DNA of 64,000 bases from Dryocosmus kuriphilus (lineage: Eukaryota; Arthropoda; Insecta; Hymenoptera; Cynipidae). The notes below the pieces were generated by a model. The model saw only the letters and a program-made list of their open reading frames with translations, made no database searches and was not told the DNA's origin. The position numbers were made by a program, and so were the translations under genes. How positions within the stretch are numbered: position 1 is the first letter of the stretch; each line of letters opens with the position of its first letter. Positions 32,201-44,200 of the stretch are shown piece by piece. The stretch spans positions 238,764,653 to 238,828,652 of the forward strand of contig CM076189.1 in assembly GCA_038277395.1 (NCBI GenBank), written 5' to 3'.

Positions 32201-35200
32201 GAATCGAACAATCACGGAGAGACGACCTCGAATCACTAGGGTATGTTCTTATGTACTTTAACCGAGGTAGTTTACCCTGGCAAGGACTGAAGGCCGCTAC
32301 CAAAAGGCAGAAGTACGAGCGGATTTCTGAAAAGAAAATGTCCACTCCCATCGAAGAGCTCTGCAAAAGTTACCCGGGTAGGTTCAGATAATAAATATAT
32401 AATAATAATAACTATATAAACATAAATATTCTGTTTTATTTGTATTATAATTTTGTAATTTTAGTCGAATTCACGACGTACCTCAGATACTGCCGGCAAT
32501 TACGCTTTGAGGAAAAGCCAGACTACTCGTATCTCCGACACCTTTTCCGAACATTATTCCATAGTCAGGGTTTCACATACGACTACGTATTCGACTGGAA
32601 TATGCTGAAGTTTGGCAGCGCGAGGCAACCAGCTTTACCGTCGGCGCAACAAGCACCGACGCATTCTCAGCCGACGAACGCTGCTCTGCCCTCTGGAACT
32701 AACAACGATCAAGAACACCGAGCGAGGTCAGTATCGTGGCAATTTTCTGACTCCAGAGGCTAAAAGTCTCAATAATGAATTGCTTACGAGCCTTGACTGA
32801 CGCGCTTGCAGACGTGTCTCCCTTTCGCGGTTATTAATAGTCTGATTCTATTATTGTCGCTGGGTCAATGAATCGGGAAACGACCGCATTCAGCAAAACA
32901 AGGGCCCTTATTAAACCAAAAATTATACTGCTTTGTAATGAAAATTTAAATTCCTTTGATGTATAAGAAATAATTTGCAAGAAGAGATTTAAAATTTTTC
33001 TAGAGTTTGAATTGACTGGTCGGCAACCTGTAAGGTCGAAGTATGTAAGACTATCGAAGAAGAAAACGACGGTAGAATCGTGTTTTGATTCCGCGTTTTG
33101 TCAAAAGATATCGTGTTTGACGGAAATAATTAAAATAATAACCCGTAGACTGGCAATTTTTACAAGCCTCAGTCTGTGTCTTATTTCATATGTTTCCCTT
33201 TTTATTGTACGTAGTTTTTTAAAAAGTTTTTTAATTGTGATTATAGACAAACCACAATATTATGGGCTTGAAAAAGTATATTAAGTCATACATCTACATA
33301 CGTCGTTCCAGAATTGAAATCTAGAAATGCATTTGTTCAAAGTGCAATTTATCAATTACGTGATGAACCCGCGGTTAAGATTTTGTATTTTTTTCAGTGC
33401 CTAAGTAAGAATTTAGACTTCTGTTGTAATGAAATTGTAGTTGTAGGTTGAATAGAAGGATTTATATAATTACTTCAGTTACGACGCGAATTTATACGAG
33501 GTTAGTGTATGTATATACATTTCTAGACAACATTGTTCTCTTTTAATTTGATTTGTACGCTAAAGAAGGATATTTTCTTTAAGGATTGTTAATAAGCATT
33601 CCTCAGACATATTTCATCAGTTTATACAAAAACTCTTCCCTGAATAAATGAAAATTATACAATTAAGTATAATAGTTAAAACAGGAATTTTGTAATTATT
33701 ATTTCAATACATGTATACATTAGTAAATTATTTCCAGGACTCGAAGCTTTTTTGTCAATGAAAAAATGTTTGATGATAGAGGTAAAGAAACAATATTCTT
33801 ATTACAATAAAAAGTAGCACTACACATTAACGAAGAATCATTATTTTCTAAATTTTCTTTTTAACTTAAAGGCTTCTAATTTTACGTTATCAAAAAGTGA
33901 AACGTAAAAAGTATTACAATTGCAAAGCCTTTACAAAAATAATTCAAAATTCAAGAAACTCAAGTTACCACTTTTGAGATTTGAAAAAGAAATACTTTTA
34001 AAGCAATTAAAGGTGTCAATTTTAACAATAATTAAAATGCAAAATATGCGTTGGGTTTGGAGAAAATTATGAAATGGAAATTTCAAGAATCCTTGAATTT
34101 ATAAAAAAATCCAAGAAAAATCTTTCGTATTTGGATGAAGTCTAAGAAGATTTTAATGCATTCAGGCTGGAAGCAATTCAAAATACGAAGAAAATATTGA
34201 ATTCAACTATCAAAATTAAAAAAAAAAAACCCTCAAATTGGACATTTAATAAGGCAGTGTCGATAGGTACGGACACAAGGCATGTCCGCTTCCCGTTTTT
34301 AAGTTCGTTCCTTTAGATTCGGCTTTTAAAAAAACAATCCAAATCTAGTTCTCAAGTCTGAAAACTAAAATCTAAGTACTAACTTGTGTCACTTGAAAAT
34401 AATGTAAATTGCCAAGTTTAGAAATTTGAAACAATAATTTCTAATATTACGAGTTTGAATATAATTAAAATATGGACATCTGTGAACTTTTAATCTAGTT
34501 CATGTAAAAATAAATAGAATTTTTAAAATTTGGATTAAAAAGAAAATTCAAGATAAAATCAAATATTTTTTGTTGGACGAAATAGATATAGTTTTAGTGC
34601 ATTATTTAAAATTTGAAAGAAAATTAATTTTGGAAATTATTGTTCCTTTAAAAAAATTAGAATTACAAAGCCCTCTCTGAAAACAATATTACAATATGAA
34701 GACTTTAATATTAACCTTTGAAATGGTTTTAAGTTAGGAAGTTTGTTTTATAAACAAATTAAAATGCTTTACATTTTAAAAATAAATTAAAGCTTTAAGC
34801 ACTTAAATTTAAAAGAATTCTACATTGTCAAGAATCCCATAAAAGTTAAAGCAAAGGCAAGTTCATTTTAAATTTGTTCTATTTTACATTATTTTTCTCC
34901 TAAAAGTCCCCTACTTTTATTTTAAAAACAAAACGTCTATTCTTCCGCGTTTCGTAATGAAATATCACGTTAAATGACAATAATTAAAACAGTTACCAGA
35001 TAAACTCAGATTTAACATCTTCCTATAATTTTAATTCGATCTTTGATAGCGTTCAATTTCCAATAATTGTTTTATAATATTTGAAGGAAAATAATTCACT
35101 TTCAGACCGTACACGCGGCAAGGACCGGCGAACACGTCTGTAGGAGCTGTGGGATCGACGATGGTCTACGCCGGTATCCCAGAACGCAAGGCGAAGTTGC

Positions 35201-38200
35201 AACACGTGCCGGATGTACGCGGTGACCAGGACAATCAGGACAAGAGCGATTTTCAAGGTAAAAAGCAAGCATTCTACCCAAAATTCTTCGCGAATCAGCA
35301 GCACCCGGAAAGAAAAACGCACTTGATGGAGCAGGCGAGTGCAGCCTGCGAGATTATGAGATCCAAACCTTATCAGTTCAGTACTTTCAAATCTTCCCCC
35401 GGTCGAGCCATCGCGGCAGATCCAAACTCTTTAGGTTTGTCAGGTCTCAGTCTGGGGCATCACGAAATTGGCCGTAAACACACAAACTACAATTCCACTC
35501 GTTCCCGCGATCACCATCGTCTCCCATCCTCCAGTCACGTTCGCGAAACAAGTCCCAACACAGCGTCGCGACCTTTAGATAAACAGAGCTACTTTTTTCA
35601 TGGGTATAAAACTGAGAAAGACATAAATCGAGAAACCGATGAGTTGAATGAACTCGGTGCCGTTGGAGGTCTTGGCACATTCAGCGGAACCAATGAAAAT
35701 GATACAGAAGTTTCGACAGAGCCTTCTACACGGAAGAAAACGTTGGCACATAGAAGTTTGGATTCCCTTGAGAATGAGGTTGCTGTAGTAGCAGCAGATG
35801 CAAGGAGCTTAGACCATCTACCAGATGACAACAGATCCAAGTTATTTTTTCATGTAAAGCAAAGGAGTTTAGATGCTACGAAACCAAAAAAATCCTTCAA
35901 TGGTACATTACCCAAAATAAAACCGAGTCTTCTTTTCAAAAAATAGGTCGTGGCTTTAATTTTTTAGTCAAAGAGAACATCAAGGAGCAGAGTCGAGAGC
36001 ACAAATTGCTGACCACGAACGATCCATTGACAGCTGAAGAAAGGTGTGAATATTATTGTTTGCAAAACCATCCCCAGGACCAGGTTTTTTTGGACGGACT
36101 TCCCATTCTTCGGGATGGATGCGAGAGGAACACACTTTATCAAGAGTCATCGAACGACAACCTATTTGGGCACAACAATGGAATACAAGAAGAAAATTTT
36201 CAACAGGAGGGGGACCAACGGTCTGGAAGGAGTATAGACAAGTCCTTAAAACGAGGCAAATTGAAGGAGAATCATCTAGAGGATCAGAATCAGATGAAAA
36301 CCTTTCGAGAGATAACTCTAGAGAAAGGCGAGAACAAGACGCCATCATCGACATATTCGTGCGAAGGGCAGAGTACTACGAGCGACAAAGACGTACTAAC
36401 TCACGAAACAACAAGTGGACATATAGACAGTCTGGAGATTGGATATTCAATAAGCCAACTAGGGAGGCATTACTTTCAGAATCCAACCAATCTGGAGAAG
36501 ACACGAACGGCAGAAACAATGGCGCGCGGAGAAAGCTGGGAACGATGCCTAGGGTGGATTACGAAAGTGGATCTAGACGCTCTGAGCCGGGGTACAAATT
36601 CAAGTGATTCTATGGGACACGCGAAGCCCCAGGGAAAGTTAGACATAATCAAGGGAATACTTCTGGATATCTTTGTATGCATTTGTTTTTGAAATTTCGC
36701 AACCTCTTCATATAGAATATTCATTCCTTAAGAAATCTAGAAATTTTTGAACATCTTTGAAAAGGATGATCTTTGATAAGAATTATCTCCTTGGTAATAT
36801 GAATTTTAACATGACCAGACTCGTGGTGATCCACTGGGATGTTTAATTCGACTCAAATACTTTTATTTTAATGACTTTATGGGTAGGTTCTATTTAAAAC
36901 ACAAAGGCACATGCACTAAGTCTTATGGTTTTTGTCTTCTACTGTTATATATTCTTATGTATTATTTACAATTTTATGTTTACAATATCTTGGGCTCGAT
37001 CCGCTATCTTGATTTTCATCTCCTTTTGAGCTTTTTGATTTTCTTTGATAGAAGGGACTTAATAGTTTCGATGTCTTATTTTTTTAAGACGATCGTGTGA
37101 TTGTGGTGGAGATCGTATTAACGGGTAACTAACTCTTTATCCTTGAAAACAGCACCATCTCACAAGCGAATTATTGGAGGATGCTCGAGATAATTATGGA
37201 CAATATTATTGAGAATAGGCAATGAATATCAATTCGTTTTTATCAGTATTAATTTACTATGATCAGAAATTAATTTTGTAAGTTCCAAGTTAGTGTCGCT
37301 GTTGTCGCTACACAATAGGCGCCTGTGGTCGTCCACTAACTTTCAAATTTCTTCAAATTTGGTAAACAACTTTATGGTTTATTTTTTTCTGTTTTTGATA
37401 TCGGTATTTCGAATCTTTTAATATTTTTGATGTTTAAAGAATTTATGCACATTATTTTCGTGAGTGTAATTTAATCGAAATCGAAATGAAATCTAATGAA
37501 CTATTAAAGTCAATCAATTGTATTAATCATATTACGATAGTGTAGTGGTACCAGTGCTCGGTCACCCACCAATGGTCGGCCACGCATCAGTAATTTCCCG
37601 CGGAATATATAACAAGGGAGTTAATATCATATCATTTGGGACAAAATGCTGTTTATGTTATTATTAGCTTTAATTTGCTGTGAACCTCAAACCTGAAATA
37701 TTAGCCAGTTTGTAAATATTTAACTTACCAGTTAGCAATGTTCTAGATTTTGGTTGCCATGACAGAAATTAAAAGATTTTCTTACTGTTACAGCACACTG
37801 TTAAAGTCCTGATATGATAATTATATACACATTTTCGTGTGAAAGGAAACACTGACAGTTTTTTGGAGACTCAAACTGTGTATTGCGCAATAAATAAAAT
37901 ATTAAAATGCCTCGTGGCATATTTTATGCTGCGGCCGAAAGACTGGATTAACTTTTTTAGCAAAATCCTTATGTTCGGCTACCCTGCCGAATTAAGCTTG
38001 TGTAGGTAGTTTTTCTGCAATCCCAAGTTCGTCCAGGAAATACTGACGTTTGGAGGTTATGTTTCTGTACTACATTTACCGACAGCTTATTTAAATTAAC
38101 AGATTTAACAACACAAAAATAGTTTTCTAAAATTTCATTAGATGGCGTAAGTGATTAATTTCAGGAATTAGTGGCGGAAATAAGATGCCAAAACTGTCCG

Positions 38201-41200
38201 AAGGATTTTCGCGGCCGAACATAGGGCGTTTATGCACTTTGTTAAAAACAATCTGTTTTTATTCAGTGAATTGTTTCTTTGAGAAAAATCTTAAGCGAAT
38301 AAGAAACTGGAAAAGACAAGCAATAGTATCCGGTGATTTGAAATGTTGTACATTAAACTGTTATTTTAAAAAATATTGTTAAATATGAAGCCCATCAAAA
38401 GTGTCCAAGCGCTGGTTCCACTACCCTATATTTTTAGACTAACTTGATCATTTTTCTTGACTGAAAAGCTTGAACGACCAATTTACATATCAGGTCGTTA
38501 CTCAATTTAAAAGACTTTGCGACTTGCAAAATCATCAAAATATAGAAGAATCTTATTTTTTATAAGAAAACAAAGTAATTATTTTTATGTAGGTGTAGAT
38601 TTCTTTTTCACTTGCGTATGTGAAATATATAGTTTAGGTATTACATCTACGTAATAAATTTTATTTGAGTACGTTGATTTCTTCGAGAATGATCAGTTTA
38701 TACCCGTAGCTGTATAGAATTAAACATTCGTACAAAACAGCCAATTGATTTATAATCAATAAAAATTCTTCAGAATTATATTAGCTCTGACGTTCCCTTT
38801 TACTTGTGCGTTGTGAAATTATATTTTTAAGCATTCTAAAAATTACAAACCGAGTTAAAACATCAAATTAAAATTCATTTTTAATAAAAATAGTATATAA
38901 CAATAATTCTAATAAGCCCATGGCTAATCGTCTAACTTTTTAGGACGAATAGCGAAAATCTTACAACCTTGGTTTTCGCGGAACTGAAAAGAGAAAGAGG
39001 GATCTTTCCGTTCGTATTTACGAAATTTATTATTAATCTATTGAACCAATTTTTTATGCTTGAATATCAAAAAATAGAAGTTTTTCAAACAAAATATTTG
39101 ATTTTAAGAAATTTAGTTTCTCATAATTATATTTAATGTCTAATAGTTGTAGACTTATCAAATAGATCAGCTTTAAAATTAAAAAAGAGGGTACTTTTTA
39201 GGCCTAGATGAAAATAAAAAAAATTTTTGCTAACGAATTAAATATTTCCAATAATCGGAAACATTTTGTTCTGATTGTATCATTTCATGAACAATATGCA
39301 ATAAAATAAAATATTAAAATGGGGCAGTTTTTCGAAATTATATAAATAATTCTTTCCATATAATGTATAGCTTTCAATCTTTTTATATATCACTTCGAAA
39401 AATGATTCAAATTTTTCTACACCCTGTAAAAAGTATTCTTTCTACACATTGTGTATTTTTCAATCTTACATCATCTCGAAAATTATTTACTTGGAATAAT
39501 CTTTTGATTGGATGTTCTGACATTTAAAACTAGTTGAAAAGTACATAGATTTTTTATTTTATATTTCGTCAAGAATTTGGCAAGTGTTTAATTTTTTCAA
39601 TTCAAATAATGCTTGAATGATTTCGAAATCAATGTTTTTTACAATATTTCGAGTGTCTGTATTATCCTTTCGTGCAATAATTTTACGATAGATTTCCACG
39701 CTGGACAATGTTTAAGTATTTCATATACATATAAATCCTTTTTTAAAAAGGTGATATTCTGAAAAACAATAAAACTTTTTAAAAAATATTTCTTCAACCC
39801 TCTGCTAAATTTTTTTTTTGAAGTAAAATTTTTATTATTGTAATATTTTATTGAATATTTTGGAACCTTTCGGATCATTCTTAATTTACTTAAAAAATGT
39901 GTAAACTTTTAGAAATAACTTAAAATTTATCACATTTTAGACTGAAAAAGAGGTTTGAGCATTTTGAGGTTTGTAAAAACTTCAAATAACTTTTTTATGT
40001 TAGGAATGTCTTCAACACTTTACTTGATTTAGTTTCATTTTCTTTGAAAATGAAGTAAGTAAATCTATAGAAAGCTATTCGAAATTTAAGTTACGTACAG
40101 TAGGTCAGAATCTCAATGGTGCTAAATAAAAATGTTCACTTTTTGGAAAGCTTCATCCTATCAAACAAAAGGTCAAAGTCCTCTTATTAAAGAGTCAAGA
40201 AATTGAAAAGGATCAAAGGAAACGCAATGTGTGCAATCAAGGATCGATAAACTAGAAATAATTTTTTTGATCGTCCGTTTTTGAACTTTTATCTTTTGTC
40301 ATTTTGTTTTTATCGCATCACTCGAAACTCATAGACTGACAAAATCCATCCCTATATTGTATACTTACTACGCACAATAGATGTGATTTTTTTTACTGAT
40401 AAGTCACCAAAACGATCATCCAATTCGCGCTCTCTTGTACGCTGAACTGAGCGATTTTTTCTCCATTCTTACCTCGATCGATTGTTCCTATTTTTTCCTT
40501 TTTATTTTTACATATAGTAAGAAAGCTCGTCTTTCCCGTTTTGAATTTACCTGGAGGTGTCAACGTGAATAATTTAAGTTACAAATACCTAGGAAATAAA
40601 TAATTAGTAATATGTATAATGCATATGATAAATAGATACTTAAATATTTTGTAGACTATTCGTAATTTTATCTAGCAATAAGTCTAGAGTCTAGAAAATA
40701 AATATTTTGCAAAAAGATACAAAAAAAAAGCAATTTTGTTCGAAGTATTCTACAATTTTTAGGATTTTTTTAATTTGAAGGATGTAAATATTCTTATTAG
40801 TGATGTTGAAAATCCTTTGTAAATAAATTTGTGGATTTGAATTTCTAAAAAAGTTCCTTCAATATTAATCTTTATATAAATGTTCACGTTTGCATCTCTG
40901 GCAAGTCGATACTGCCAGAAAGGGAGGCCAATTTACATGATGATGATCTTATTTCTGGCCTTGAAGCAACTCGCGACACGCCCGACATCTAAAGAAAGCG
41001 AAGAGTCTTGAAAAGTGTCCGGAGACTATTATGATCAATCTCTTCTTCCGAATTAAAGTCGCGAGAGGAGCAAAAAGAACCTGGCTGACCGAAAGACTGT
41101 GGGTGGCGTTACCAAAGCTTAGATAGAAACAAAATACTGGCGACTTCCTTTTGGGTTCAAATACTCAATATCAAGAATTCGAGGTCCTCCTTTTTGCTCC

Positions 41201-44200
41201 TCCTGCACTTTTACGCTTACGCACAAATTTAATTTACTTAACAGTTATAAATTTATAGACAGGTTATACAAATAGAAAAGTTATAACATAAAAAAGAGAC
41301 ATTAGTTCGTGTGTTACTTTTTTTTTCTGATGCCCTAACTCGTCGCTAGGCATTATACAAGTTGTTCCTTTTTTTGTGTGTTATTTCCTTTGATTTTTTT
41401 TCCGAATGTCGTTTTTCTTCATGACATCAATTGTAACAGCTTGTTCGTACGATGATGAGAAGAACCTAGAAATAAATGTTTTTCCATTCAAGAACTGGCC
41501 TTTTTTTATTTCTGTCATACACCACTCTCAATTATTTTGGATCCTTGTCAAAATTTCTTCTACACTTGGCTTGAATGGAAAAACCGAAAGGTCACTATCA
41601 TTCTCGAAGGCTCGGTCCTGTAATATTGTAATCTCTTTTTTACTTGGGAGAGCTTTCGTCAATGTGAGAGCCTTTATTACTTTTTTGAAACTATTTTTCA
41701 GTCCTATCGCATTATCTGTCTCACAGCGGCACGTCATTTTACATTGGTATTACTGTCCAGCTTTTTTTTTTTTTATTAATCGCCTTTTTTAGTTTATTAT
41801 TTTTCCATTTCAACTGCCAAGCGTGAAAGATCGTCCATCAGTGTTACTAGTCGACGCAAATTAATTCTTATTTTCGCTTTCTTGTTTGGTTTTAAATTTC
41901 TTTAAGACAAATCTTTTTTTTCTAACAATATTTTCAGGGTGATTGCGTTTTTTTTGAGACTGAGACATTACAGTGAATTGATTTTCTGACCGGAGTTTTT
42001 TTAATTGTTAATTTTATTAGAAACACTTCCAATCAATTTAAATGTCATTTGATAGCGTGTGATGTTATATGAAAAATATTGTAACATTGAGCGAGTTCGT
42101 TTTAAAATTCTTTCAAGTGGCTTCGATTCTAATTGCCAATTTTACAGTTTGAAGCACGTAAAATTTTCTGAATTTAAATTCTTGCAAATTCAATAATTTC
42201 AAATTCAAATATTTAAAAATTGACATTTTTAAATTGAAAACCTAAATAGTAGGACAGTTTGAACGATCAAAATCGAATAATTTCAGATTTAAATTTTTTA
42301 AATTGGAAAATTTTAAATTAGAAACGCTTGAAATTGAACAAATGAAAATTGGATCGGTAATAACTTTATGTTACATGTGAAATTTCTTATTAAAATTCTT
42401 CGTAATTAAATCATAGTATGTGAAGTTCAAATTTTTATTATTGAATTTTCCAGAATTATAAAATTTTATTTCAAATTCGAAGAAAAATTTTATAATATAA
42501 AGCATTGAAATTAAATCAGTTTTTAGGTGGGAAAATTCCACATTTTTTTATTCAAATTTAAATTATTCAAAATTGTGCAATTTAGCAATTGAAGCCTTAC
42601 AATATTTGAACGATTATAAATTCACTACATTCAAATGTGAATATTTAGATTAACATTTCAAGAATGAGACAATTTCAAATTAAAAGCGCGTTTCAAGTTG
42701 TACAATTTCTAATTCAAGCATTAAAAACTGACTCGTAAAATGTATAAAATTGAATAATTTTAGATTGTGAATTTATAAATGAGAGTTTCATTATTTAATT
42801 TCAAGATTTTCATTTAAATACCACAAATTATAAATTTTTAGTTTTAAAGGCTGGAATTTGATACTTGAGATTCTTGAGTGCTCACCCTGATTTTGTTACT
42901 AATCTTAATTCTGTATTTATTTTGCGTCAACTAGACAAATGCTTCCCAAAATTTAATCCTCTTTCGCCTTCATATGCTTCCTTGCAATAATAAATAGGTT
43001 GTAAGTGATTTTTTATAAAAGCGAAACTCGTTTGTAATTATTCATGACAAGAGTAAAGTCGTAACTCAATTTTATTGCGAAATCATAACAACTTAACGAA
43101 TGTTTCTCATCGACTGAAAACAGACTATATTAGCATAATCAGCTTTTGATCGTGTTACGGTTTCTAATTACTTTGAGGGACGATTCATCGTTACGCGAAT
43201 CGTCATGCAAGTTCTTTAATTCGCGCATGTTTCTTTTTTTTATTTTTATTTACAATTCCTCAACGTCTATTGAAAATATTTCGCTAATTATAATTGTCGA
43301 GTATTTTTTTTTTTAAATTTAAGAATTCTGTAGTAAAATTAAGTCTATATTATATTGCAATGGACGTTATTGAATTGATTTTCACAGTGAACAAAGACCG
43401 TTTTTTTGTTGGTTTTAATGGTGAAAAGCTGCTTTATTTTTTAGAGGTGAGGGGCAAAGATGGTGGGTATGATGCATAAAGTATTTTATTTTCAAATGCT
43501 TTCTGTTTTTTCTAGTTTCTGTTTCTTTTCTACTTTTCAGTTCAATTTATTTCCTTTGGCCTTGAAAGTAATTTGAAGTCCATAATAGGAGAAAAATTGA
43601 ATTGAAAGCCAAAATGTCAAGAAGGTGAATTTTTAAAATCAGTATTTGAGATTTTTCATTGCTTCTTCACTTTAACTGCAAAGATTATCCTTTTAAGTTT
43701 TATTAAGAAATCACCTTTTTGCAACTTACCTAATGGAAAGGTTGTTTTAGGAAGATAAAACTTTTGTAGAAATATTTGTTTATAAGGGTTTTCTGGTGGT
43801 ATCTTTCAGCAGCGGGAGCTGGTGGCCAAGAACGAAGGTTCAGTAGGAGATTGCATTGTAGTAATGCAGCTGGTGCTGAAAAGCCTCCTAGATCCAAGTG
43901 AGTTGCTACCTATTAATACTGTACTATTGGACACCTATTATAGTCAGGGGCGGCTCCAGGAAGTTTTTTTGGGGGCATCTATGATTTGTTAGTGGTTGGG
44001 CGGGGGGGGGGGGGGCAGTCTTACGGTTATAGTTCCCCTCCGCTCAAATCACCATTATAATTGGACCGGGGGGGGGGGGGGTCGATACCCCCATCACCCT
44101 CCCCCTGGATCCGCCCCTGATTATAGTTTTCGGGGTCTTTAAGTAATTAATTGACAAGACTATTTGCACTTCTCACGGTGGTAGCGTAATTGGCGAAGTC

